Assembly (NCBI GenBank): GCA_964493205.1
Contig: CAZBMJ010000042.1
Coordinates: 1 to 17,301, forward strand
From: CAZBMJ01 sp964493205
GTDB taxonomy: Bacteria; Myxococcota; UBA727; JABDBI01
Length of the DNA: 17,301 nt
Direction of reading: 5' to 3'
Position 1 is the first letter of the stretch. Every line of letters starts with the position of its first letter. The translations under genes and the position numbers were made by a program. Below the pieces are notes generated by a model. The model saw only the letters and a program-made list of their open reading frames with translations. It was not told the DNA's origin and did not search any database. Below are positions 7,358-14,843 of the stretch, in pieces.

Positions 7358-10300
7358 TACGCTACTCATTATTAATTATAAAAATACTATTTATAATTTT
7401 ATTTTCATTAACTTTAAAAGCAGAAGTGCCAGAACAGCCTGCCGTTTTAGAAACGGAAAAACCAGCTCAAGAATCAGCTAAGGTTGAAGAATCACAACCT
7501 GTAATAAAAGATGCAGAGCCTCAAGTTGAAGAAGCACAACCCGTAATACAAGATACAGCACCTCAGGCTGAAGAAGTGCCAAGTATTTCTGAAGTTAAAG
7601 CTCCTGAGGAAGAAGTAGAAAGAGTTTTAAGTCCAGAAGAAAAAGCTATGCAAGATATAGAGCCTAGTTTTGTGCCTAAAGATGAAAAAGTTTTAGAAAT
7701 ATTTTTGCTTAACAAAGTAGTGGAAGATAATGAATCCGCTATAAAGAAACAAAAAGAAGAAAAAATTGCTGTTCGTAATCGACTTATAAAAAATTATCAG
7801 CAAAATCTTGAATTATATACTAAAAGAGCTTTATTTGATAAAGAAAAAACATATGATAAAGCTTTGCAAGATAGCATATTAGCTTACGAAAAAGCTATAA
7901 AGCATAATCCAAATAATCAAGTGTTTACCCCAGATGCATTGTATAACTATGGTTGGATGTCTTTTGATATTGATGAAAAAGAATATTTTAGAAAATTAGC
8001 TCTTTATAGTGATGCTAAAGAGAAAGGAATAGATACTGTTGAGTATCCAGAAGAAAATTTTTCGCGAACAATAACGGCTTATAAAACCTTAATTAAGAAT
8101 TATCCAAAATTTAGGCACATAGATAACGTTTATTATTTGTACGCGTTAAGTTTGTGGTATGAAGGAGATTTTTACAAGGCTGTAAAGTATTTTCAACAGC
8201 TTATAGCTAAGTATCCTAAGAGTAAATTTGTAGAAGAAGTGTGGTTTCGTCTTGGTGAATATTTTTATGATATGGACGAATATGACAACGCCATAAATGC
8301 TTATAATAAAGTTGCTAAAAATAAAAAATCTCCTCTTTATGATAAGGCAATTTATAAAATAGCTTGGACTTATTTTCAAAAAGATAATTATGATTTAGCC
8401 ATTGAAAATTTTGTTAAGTTATTGCGCTTATTTTATGCTAAAGATTCCCAAATAACAGATTCAAGCATGAGGGAAGAAGTAATACGCTACATTGTTAAAA
8501 GTTTTTCTGAAAAGCAAAATATAGGCACGCAAAAATCTTTGAGTAAAAATAAGGAAGAACAGAAAGAATTAGCTGAACAAGAAGGCGCTTTACTAGCAAA
8601 ATCTGTTTACGATTATTTTGTCCGATTAAAAAAGCCTGCGTTTACTAGAGACATTATGCTGGAAGTGGCCAAACAACTTCTTGATGAATCGAAATTAATT
8701 GGAGCTATTAATGCTTTTGAACTAGCTATTAAGCTAGCACCAAAAAATCCTGATAATCCACGTATTGATAGTCAAATAGTAGATGTTTACCAAGAAGCTG
8801 GAGAATTAGAAAAGGCTAGAAAGAAAAATATAGATATTATTAAGCGTTATGGACAGAGAAGCCGTTGGGTTAAGTCTCAAAAACCCTCTAGTGATGGTGC
8901 TAAATTTGCTCGAGATGCTGTTCGTGATGCTATGTTATCTTTAGCTGTTTATTATCATAAAACTGGCAAAGAATTAATGGCTGAAGGAAAAGATGAAAAT
9001 AAAGGCGCTGCTAAATTAAATTTCAAAAAAGCTGCTGATTTATACATTCGTTACATAAAAGAGTATCCAGAGAAAGAAGATACTTATAAAGCAATATTTT
9101 ACTTTGCTGAGTCGGCTTATGAGCTAAGGCGCTTCAAAACTGCGCTAGATGCTTATAAATTATTAAAAGATTATCCATTGCCAATGCCTGGTACTTTTAG
9201 AGCTGATGCTGTTTTTAATATTGTGTTTACTTATAGAAATGTGTTGGAACAAGCTGCTAAAAGAAATAAATTTAAAACAATTGATTTTGATAATTTAACT
9301 TCTAAATCAGTAGGAAAAGAAGCTGAAGAAATACCAAAAATGGGTACAGATTATTTGGAAGCTATTGACGAATTTTTAAGCGTAGCTCCTAATGATGAAA
9401 GAGCTCCTATTTTATACTTCCATGCTGCTGCCATTTTTTACGTATACGGGCAATTAGAAGAATCGCAATCTCGCTTCTTTTTTATTATCGATAAATATCC
9501 TCAATCTGCAGCTGCTAGTGTTGCCGCAAGACTTTTGATAGACGAAGCAGTTAGTAAAGAAGATTGGGTAAAAGTTGCAGAGTTATCTAAACGTTTTAGA
9601 GAACAAGATTTAGGTGGCCAGGGTAAAGATTTTGCTCGAATTGAAGGTAATGCTCGTTTCAAAATTGCTAGAGCAGTGTTTGAAGAAGCTAATAATTTAT
9701 TTAAAGCTGATCAAATTAACGATGCTAAAGATAAGTTTAAAGAATCGGCTGCATTATTTGGTGTACTTTTGCAAGAAGACCCACAAAATCCTTATGCAGA
9801 TATAATGATCTTTAACACCGCCCAAGCCATTGTAAAATCTGGTAGCAGCTCTGATGCCCTGCCATATTACAGAAAGCTTTACAAAGAATATCCGCAAAGT
9901 GAATATGCTGCCAGTGCTCGTTTTCAAGAAGCCTTTTTACTTGAAAAAATGTTAAAATTTACCGATGCAGCTAAAGCTTATGATGGCATTATTAAACAAG
10001 ATCCTAAATCTGAGTCTGCTGGGGATGCTATGCTTAATAAGGCTCTTTTATATGAAGCAGCGGGAGATTTGAAAAATGCTTCTGACTCTTTTATAGAATT
10101 TGCCAATAAATACCCAAGCAGAGAAGAGGCGGGAGTAGCATTACTAACGGCAGCTTCATTATATAAGCAAATGGGTCAGCAAGCTAAGCAAATAGCTATG
10201 TTAGAGCAATTTATTAAAAAGTATAATTCTGTTGAATCTAAATCTTCGGAAGTTATTGAAGCTATGGTTTCAGCTGCAGATACTTATAATGACTTAGCTG

Positions 10301-11145
10301 TAAAGACTTCTAATGTAGCTCAAAAGAAACAGTACGAAAAATCAAGAGATACTTATTACAGGTCAGCTGTTACTAGGTATAATCCAGAAAAAGATTCTGC
10401 AATAGCAGCTTTTTATGTGGCTAAAACTCAACTTTATTTAGAAAAACCAGAGCAAGATTCATTTAAGAAGCTAACTATTAATGCCAGAACAGGTAAAGCT
10501 CAGGGTGAGCAGTTAACTGTTATGATGAAAAAATTACAAGAATTATCTCAAAAAAATGAGAATATTATTAAGGCTTATGCTCAACCAGTTTGGAATGCTG
10601 AAAGTATGTATAGAATTGGTGAGCTTTATGCTCATTTAGCTAAAACTTTAGTAAGTGCTCCCTGTCCAAGGGATGTAGCCGCCATAGATGATTATGCCTG
10701 TGATGAATATATTGTGTTACTGGAAGATAAAGCAGCTGTGCTAGAAGATAAAGCTCTAGATGCTTATAAACAAGCTTATGAAATTGCCTTGAGTGCTTAT
10801 GATTCTCCACCAAAAATGCTCGATAATATTTTATTAGCTTTAAGCAAGTTAAAACCAGGACAATATCAAAAACTTGGTGATGTTATTGTAGAAAGGCATA
10901 CCTATGGCTTATCTGGTCAAGGTCGTATGTTAAGTACATCAAAGATGGCTTCTATCCTTCATCCTAAAGAAAAAGATCCTGATTTGATTACTTTAGAAGA
11001 TGAAACCAAAGAAGAGGAAGATGCACAAAAAGAATCTGAGGAAAAAGATACAGAGGAAGAAGTAGAAGAAGAACAAAATGAAGATGAAGAAGATGATAAC
11101 GAAGAAGAAGATGATGATGATGACGAGGACGAAGATAATGAATAA
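7354..11145 (+). CDS. Large secreted TPR protein with acidic tail (GltD/AgmU-like role possible)
   Basis: A 1263-aa exported TPR protein. The signal peptide is residues 1-23 (IIKILFIILFSLTLKA). A Pro/Glu/Gln-rich low-complexity region (about 24-95) contains a 14-residue unit repeated twice plus a partial copy (7483-7578). From about residue 190 to 1180 there are many TPR or Sel1-like helix pairs, for example YALSLWYEGDFYKAVKYFQQ, AIYKIAWTYFQKDNYDLAIE and AMLNKALLYEAAGDLKNASD. The last 50 residues are almost entirely Asp and Glu. Large periplasmic TPR proteins such as GltD/AgmU and GltI belong to the Myxococcus gliding complex; equivalence here rests on context and architecture, not on a verified alignment. 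It overlaps the preceding gene by 4 nt and the next by 8 nt, so translation is probably coupled. GGCGG lies 6 nt before the ATG. Confidence 0.85.
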   Translation: MIRYSLLIIKILFIILFSLTLKAEVPEQPAVLETEKPAQESAKVEESQPVIKDAEPQVEEAQPVIQDTAPQAEEVPSISEVKAPEEEVERVLSPEEKAMQDIEPSFVPKDEKVLEIFLLNKVVEDNESAIKKQKEEKIAVRNRLIKNYQQNLELYTKRALFDKEKTYDKALQDSILAYEKAIKHNPNNQVFTPDALYNYGWMSFDIDEKEYFRKLALYSDAKEKGIDTVEYPEENFSRTITAYKTLIKNYPKFRHIDNVYYLYALSLWYEGDFYKAVKYFQQLIAKYPKSKFVEEVWFRLGEYFYDMDEYDNAINAYNKVAKNKKSPLYDKAIYKIAWTYFQKDNYDLAIENFVKLLRLFYAKDSQITDSSMREEVIRYIVKSFSEKQNIGTQKSLSKNKEEQKELAEQEGALLAKSVYDYFVRLKKPAFTRDIMLEVAKQLLDESKLIGAINAFELAIKLAPKNPDNPRIDSQIVDVYQEAGELEKARKKNIDIIKRYGQRSRWVKSQKPSSDGAKFARDAVRDAMLSLAVYYHKTGKELMAEGKDENKGAAKLNFKKAADLYIRYIKEYPEKEDTYKAIFYFAESAYELRRFKTALDAYKLLKDYPLPMPGTFRADAVFNIVFTYRNVLEQAAKRNKFKTIDFDNLTSKSVGKEAEEIPKMGTDYLEAIDEFLSVAPNDERAPILYFHAAAIFYVYGQLEESQSRFFFIIDKYPQSAAASVAARLLIDEAVSKEDWVKVAELSKRFREQDLGGQGKDFARIEGNARFKIARAVFEEANNLFKADQINDAKDKFKESAALFGVLLQEDPQNPYADIMIFNTAQAIVKSGSSSDALPYYRKLYKEYPQSEYAASARFQEAFLLEKMLKFTDAAKAYDGIIKQDPKSESAGDAMLNKALLYEAAGDLKNASDSFIEFANKYPSREEAGVALLTAASLYKQMGQQAKQIAMLEQFIKKYNSVESKSSEVIEAMVSAADTYNDLAVKTSNVAQKKQYEKSRDTYYRSAVTRYNPEKDSAIAAFYVAKTQLYLEKPEQDSFKKLTINARTGKAQGEQLTVMMKKLQELSQKNENIIKAYAQPVWNAESMYRIGELYAHLAKTLVSAPCPRDVAAIDDYACDEYIVLLEDKAAVLEDKALDAYKQAYEIALSAYDSPPKMLDNILLALSKLKPGQYQKLGDVIVERHTYGLSGQGRMLSTSKMASILHPKEKDPDLITLEDETKEEEDAQKESEEKDTEEEVEEEQNEDEEDDNEEEDDDDDEDEDNE
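7483..7578 (+). repeat. 42-bp-period repeat in the large TPR protein N-terminus
   Basis: Two imperfect 42-bp units (7483-7524 and 7525-7566) and the start of a third encode VEESQPVIKDAEPQ, VEEAQPVIQDTAPQ and AEEV. They lie just after the signal peptide, in a Pro/Glu-rich linker that precedes the TPR domain. Confidence 0.8.
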
Positions 11146-12595
11146 GAAAATAAAAAATTACTCTTCTAGACCTTTTCAGTCTTTGGCTTTGTTGCTTTTT
11201 GTTGTATTAAATGTTGCCTGCGCTTCACAAAAAGGCTTAATTAAGCCAGACAAAAATTATACTGATAATGAAATGGCTTTATTAGTTTTTAAAGAAGGTG
11301 CTGAAGCTCTTTATAAAGATAATCAACTCGCTTTAGAAAAATTTAATCAAGCAAAAGAACTTGATAAAACTTTGCTTCCCGCTTTTTATAATGCAGCGCT
11401 TGCTTATGAACAGCTTAATTTGTTAGAGGAAGCATCTAGTAACTATGAACTTTGTTTAAATATAAATCCACAAGATTCCAATTGTTTAAATAACTTGTTA
11501 GTTACTAAATATAAGCTTAACCAAGTTACCTATTGTGATGATTTAGTAAATAAGTATTTAACAGATTTTCCTGATGCAGCTTTTCCTAAAGTTTTGGCAG
11601 CAAAGCTTGCTTATTTAAAAAATGATTTAGTCACAGCTGAAAAATACGGCAGGCTAGCTATTGAACTTGAAACTGAAAATGTTGAAGCTTTATACATAAT
11701 GCTTAGAATTTTTTATGATACTAAGCAGTATGCTGCCGCTAAGTTTGTGGCAAAAAACGCTCTAGCAATAGCTCCAGCTCATGGTGGCTTAAATCGTTAT
11801 CAAGGTCATACATTTTTGGCTTTAGAACAACATCATGAGGCTCTAGATTCGTACGAAAAAGCTGTTAAATATGAGCCTATTGCAGAAAGCTTAGAAAGTT
11901 ATGGATTATTATTGTTAACGCGTGGCAAAGTTAAAGAAGGTTTAGAACAAATAAAAAAGCTTGTGGCTCTTAATCCACAAGATCCTACCAATCAACTTCT
12001 TTTAGGTAATGCTTATACTGCCAATAAAAAATTATCAGAAGCTGTAGTGGCTTATGAAAAAGCGTTGGTTTTAAAGCCAGAAGATAAATCTGCTAGATTT
12101 AATTTAGGGTTATTATACTTTGATTTTAAACAAGAAGGCTTAAGTGAGCTTGAGCGATTTAAGCTTGCAGCTGATAATTTTAAAGAGTTTTTAACACAAC
12201 CAAATTTATCTAAAGAAAGAATCGATGAAGCTAATAAGTATTTGAAAACTTTAGCTGAAAAAATTGAAATGGAAGAACCTGCAGTGTCAGAAGAGCCAGA
12301 AGAAGCTGAGGAAGAGCCTAAAGAAGAAGAGAAATTAGACGAAAATACTGAATCAGCGCAACCAGAGGAAAGCCTTCCCGAAGAAAATAAGGAAGAAATA
12401 GAAAATAAAGAAGCAGAAGAAGCTGTTTTGCCAAAAGAAGAAAAAGAAGAAGAAGCTAAGCCTGAAAAGAAGAAAAAATCTAAAAAGAAAAAAGATAAGA
12501 AAAAGAAAAAGTCTAAAATTAAAGATGAATATGAAGAAGAGGACGAAATCATTGATGAAGAAGAAGAATTATCTGATTTTGATGAGGATACTTAA
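11138..12595 (+). CDS. TPR lipoprotein with charged tail (AglT/GltE-like)
   Basis: A 485-aa probable lipoprotein. The N-terminus MNKKIKNYSSRPFQ is followed by a hydrophobic stretch ending LNVAC, so C28 is the likely lipidated cysteine; Asn at -3 of the lipobox is unusual. TPR units fill about residues 40-380 (AFYNAALAYEQLNLLEEASS, GHTFLALEQHHEALDSYEKA, LLLGNAYTANKKLSEAVVAY). The last 90 residues are Glu-rich, then contain a Lys tract (KKKKSKKKKDKKKKKSK), then Asp/Glu again. The ATG at 11138 is chosen because it gives a normal export signal and overlaps the previous stop by 8 nt. A start at 11078 in this frame is an out-of-frame reading of the acidic tail codons. Size, lipobox and TPRs resemble AglT/GltE of Myxococcus; orthology is inferred. 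Confidence 0.82.
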   Translation: MNKKIKNYSSRPFQSLALLLFVVLNVACASQKGLIKPDKNYTDNEMALLVFKEGAEALYKDNQLALEKFNQAKELDKTLLPAFYNAALAYEQLNLLEEASSNYELCLNINPQDSNCLNNLLVTKYKLNQVTYCDDLVNKYLTDFPDAAFPKVLAAKLAYLKNDLVTAEKYGRLAIELETENVEALYIMLRIFYDTKQYAAAKFVAKNALAIAPAHGGLNRYQGHTFLALEQHHEALDSYEKAVKYEPIAESLESYGLLLLTRGKVKEGLEQIKKLVALNPQDPTNQLLLGNAYTANKKLSEAVVAYEKALVLKPEDKSARFNLGLLYFDFKQEGLSELERFKLAADNFKEFLTQPNLSKERIDEANKYLKTLAEKIEMEEPAVSEEPEEAEEEPKEEEKLDENTESAQPEESLPEENKEEIENKEAEEAVLPKEEKEEEAKPEKKKKSKKKKDKKKKKSKIKDEYEEEDEIIDEEEELSDFDEDT

Positions 12596-12652
12596 AATTA
12601 AAATCATGGTTGACATTATTTGATAAAAAGTTTACTGGAGAGCTTTAATGGT

Positions 12653-12931
12653 ATGAAAACGTTAACTTTTGTAATTAGTATTTTTAAAATTTATATATTT
12701 TTATTTTTTGTGAGCTCTTTTGCTTTGGCTGAAACATTAGAATTAGAAGATACATCTCTGCATGGAAAAAAGGATCAGCCAGAAGCTATGACTTTTATTT
12801 CTAGAGCAAAAATGACAGTAAGTCCTAGAGCTTATGATTTTAATGGTTATGAAAAAATTTATGAAGAATTAAAAAATGATGTTTTTAATTTAAAAGTTAA
12901 AAATAGTGGAGTTTATTTTAAAGGCCTATAA
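12653..12931 (+). CDS. Small secreted protein between TPR and motor genes, unknown
   Basis: A 92-aa exported protein. The signal peptide ends at ALA just before ETLELED (cleavage after about residue 26), leaving a mature protein of about 66 residues. The mature part has an acidic start, then SLHGKKDQPEAMTFISRAKM, a Tyr-containing segment (RAYDFNGYEKIYEELKNDVF), and a short tail. The ATG at 12653 has GGAGAG (12637-12642) 10 nt upstream. A TTG at 12620 would add 11 residues without a ribosome site; the ATG at 12648 meets a stop after two codons. No named family is recognised. Its placement just before the ExbB/ExbD genes suggests a small periplasmic accessory of the motor. The 57-nt gap before it and the 104-nt gap after it are the largest inside the operon. 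Confidence 0.68.
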   Translation: MKTLTFVISIFKIYIFLFFVSSFALAETLELEDTSLHGKKDQPEAMTFISRAKMTVSPRAYDFNGYEKIYEELKNDVFNLKVKNSGVYFKGL

Positions 12932-13035
12932 ATTATATTAAAGTATAATAAATTGGTTAATTTTTAGAAATTTAGTATGCTTTTATTGTTGTTAATAAGA
13001 GTGTCCTAATTAGATTTTAACAAGAGGATAGAATA
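12932..13035. other. 104-bp gap before the motor genes, possible internal promoter
   Basis: The largest gap in the operon. It holds no hairpin with a T-run. A weak promoter-like pair is TTGTTA (12989-12994) - 16 nt - TAGATT (13011-13016), each 4/6. AAGAGG (13022-13027), 8 nt before the ExbB-like ATG, is the ribosome site. Separate expression of the motor genes is possible but unproven. Confidence 0.25.
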
Positions 13036-13665
13036 ATGATAGCTGAAATTTCGCAGTTTTTTGTTGATGGTGGATTTTGGATGATTCCTATTGCTGGTGT
13101 TTCTGTAGTAGCAGTAGCAGTAGCAGTAGAAAGAATATATGCTTTGTTCTTTGTTTATAACACTGATGGGAATGCTCTTTATAATAAAGTATTAGCGGCA
13201 GTAAAAAATAACCAAGATTCAGAAGCTATACAAATATGTGAGCGTTTGCCAAAAGCTGCACTAGCTCGTGTGTTAAAGGGTGGCTTGATAAATGCTGATA
13301 GGGGTGAAGACGCGGTTTCTTCAGGTATTGAAGAAGCGACGCTAGAGTCTACTCCTTTATTGTTAAAAAGAACAGGTTCCTTGGGCGGTTTAGCTTCCTT
13401 AGCAACTCTCTTAGGGTTACTTGGAACAGTTATGGGTCTTATAGACGCATTCAAGACTGTAGCTGAAGCTCCTGCTGATCAAAAATCAGCATTGCTAACT
13501 AGTGCTATTGCTGTTGCTATGAACACGACTGCTTTTGGTCTTATCGCAGCTATTCCAGTGACAATAGTTTTTATGCTTTTATCTGGAACCACTAAAAAAA
13601 TTATGGATGAGATAGATCTATTTTCTTTGAAATTAGAAAATACTCTTCGTGCTCGTAAGAAATAA
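13036..13665 (+). CDS. ExbB/TolQ/MotA-family proton channel (AglR-like)
   Basis: The inner-membrane scaffold of a proton-driven motor; in ExbB/TolQ complexes a pentamer surrounds an ExbD/TolR dimer. At 209 aa the length is typical. Three membrane segments are visible: about 14-38, 114-138 and 158-183. The family signatures are present: GGLASLATLLGLLGTVMGLI in TM2 and AVAMNTTAFGLIAAIPV in TM3, including the Thr pair at 164-165 that lines the channel region in the family. TM1 contains an alternating Val/Ala stretch encoded by a GTAGCA hexanucleotide repeat (13105-13128). The adjacent two ExbD-like genes and AgmX/PglI-type transducer point to the AglR branch rather than iron uptake. The ATG has AAGAGG 8 nt upstream. 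Confidence 0.93.
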   Translation: MIAEISQFFVDGGFWMIPIAGVSVVAVAVAVERIYALFFVYNTDGNALYNKVLAAVKNNQDSEAIQICERLPKAALARVLKGGLINADRGEDAVSSGIEEATLESTPLLLKRTGSLGGLASLATLLGLLGTVMGLIDAFKTVAEAPADQKSALLTSAIAVAMNTTAFGLIAAIPVTIVFMLLSGTTKKIMDEIDLFSLKLENTLRARKK

Positions 13666-13688
13666 AGAATAGGTTTTAAGAGGTATTT

Positions 13689-14231
13689 ATGGCTTCTAAA
13701 CGAGGATCACGCGGCGGTGATGCGCCTTTTCCAGAACCGGACATGCTGCCCTTCATGAATCTGATATTCATGTTAATTTTGGCCATGATTTCTATGTCCG
13801 CATTGCTTCCACTTGGAACGCTTTCATCTGAAGCTCAAAAATTATCCAGTGGTATGGGAGGGGCTGCTCCTGAAGATGATAAAAGGCCACTAAATCTTAC
13901 ATTATTTGTAACTGATAAAGGTTTTAATCTATCTATTAGGGGAGTGGTAAAGATGGGCGATAGGGACGATCCAGTTAATGCTGCAAAAAAAATGCCCTTA
14001 ATAGGAATGGTTATTAATAAAGATGGTGAAGCTGAATATGATTATGCAGCATTAAGAAGCGAGCTTGAAAAAATAAAAGCGGATAATCAAGAGGAAAATC
14101 GTTTGGTTATTACGGCAGATCAAGAAGTTATTTTTGATGTTATAATACAGTGTATGGATGCAAGTAGGTTAGATAGTAATAAAAAACCCTTATTTCCTAG
14201 TATTTCGTTTGCAGCAGGTATCGTTGGATAA
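13689..14231 (+). CDS. ExbD/TolR-family protein 1, Asn in place of motor Asp
   Basis: A 180-aa inner-membrane protein with one transmembrane helix (about residues 20-42) and a periplasmic domain (about 65-180). The periplasmic part has the ExbD fold pattern: LNLTLFVTDKGFNLSIRG, EYDYAALRSELEKI and NRLVITADQEVIFDVIIQCM. The membrane entry reads PDMLPFMNLIFM. Aligned with E. coli ExbD VTPFIDVML, the proton-carrying Asp25 is replaced by Asn24 (codon aat); D18 is nearby, but outside the helix. It follows the ExbB-like gene by 23 nt, with AAGAGG 5 nt before the ATG. It corresponds in order to AglQ. It may be a structural partner that cannot itself carry protons; this is inference from the residue change. 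Confidence 0.9.
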   Translation: MASKRGSRGGDAPFPEPDMLPFMNLIFMLILAMISMSALLPLGTLSSEAQKLSSGMGGAAPEDDKRPLNLTLFVTDKGFNLSIRGVVKMGDRDDPVNAAKKMPLIGMVINKDGEAEYDYAALRSELEKIKADNQEENRLVITADQEVIFDVIIQCMDASRLDSNKKPLFPSISFAAGIVG

Positions 14232-14268
14232 TCTGTATAAAACTTAAATTAGTTGGAGAATATACAAA

Positions 14269-14832
14269 ATGGCGCGTAAACGACGACGAGCGGGAGGAAA
14301 GGGAGGTTTGGATGCGGCTGTACCGTCCTTAACTTCTCTTATGGATATTGTTACTATTATATTGATTTACTTTGTAAAAACTTTTGCAGCAAGTCCTATA
14401 ACAGTACAAGATCCTTCAGTAAAGCTTCCCATGTCAACATCTTTAGAAAGCCCACAAGATGCTATTGTAGTAATGATAACCGGCGCACAAAGAATGGATA
14501 GAACGCCTGATGGAAGAAATATTTGGATTGAATCAATACCTGTTATAAGTGTTGATGATCAAGTAATCATACAGTTAGACCAAAAATTTGAGGTGCCAAA
14601 GGCTTCACTAGAACGTCAATTTGTGATTCGTCCATTAAAACAAAAATTATTGGAAGTAAAAAAGATGCAGAATATAACTTCTCAATTAACTGATAAAGAA
14701 AATTCCGGTGGTAAGATTATTTTTGTATTAGACAAACATGTTCCATTTCGCACAGTTAGTAAAGCTTTAGTAACAGCTGGTGAAGCAGGTTTTCCTGAGT
14801 TTAAATTCGCCATTGTTAAGCTTGAAGATTAA
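14269..14832 (+). CDS. ExbD/TolR-family protein 2 with motor Asp (AglS-like)
   Basis: A 187-aa second ExbD-like protein. After a very basic N-terminus (MARKRRRAGGKGG) the membrane helix reads SLTSLMDIVTIILIYFVKTF (residues 20-39); D26 aligns with E. coli ExbD D25 and TolR D23, the residue that carries protons. The periplasmic part has a 30-40 residue insertion relative to short ExbD proteins (about 70-110), and the family pattern GGKIIFVLDKHVPFRTVSKA and FPEFKFAIVKLED at the end. Two ExbD-like proteins beside one ExbB-like protein is the arrangement of aglRQS in Myxococcus. TGGAGA lies 9 nt before the ATG. The stop codon overlaps an in-frame ATG of the next gene. Confidence 0.92.
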   Translation: MARKRRRAGGKGGLDAAVPSLTSLMDIVTIILIYFVKTFAASPITVQDPSVKLPMSTSLESPQDAIVVMITGAQRMDRTPDGRNIWIESIPVISVDDQVIIQLDQKFEVPKASLERQFVIRPLKQKLLEVKKMQNITSQLTDKENSGGKIIFVLDKHVPFRTVSKALVTAGEAGFPEFKFAIVKLED

Positions 14833-14843
14833 TGAGGGTAAGT

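Noticed and set aside
11078..11137. Longer start for the TPR lipoprotein, adding MKMKKMITKKK-type residues
   Set aside because: These codons are the acidic GAT/GAA tail of the previous gene read in another frame; they would mask the lipoprotein signal. The ATG at 11138, which overlaps the previous stop, gives a normal signal sequence.
12052..12552. 166-aa minus-strand frame rich in Ser and Phe
   Set aside because: It is the mirror of Lys/Glu-rich codons in the TPR lipoprotein gene; no ribosome site and no family pattern.
12610..12638. Perfect TTGACA as an internal promoter before the small secreted protein
   Set aside because: At 16-18 nt spacing the -10 position reads TACTGG or similar, with too few matches.
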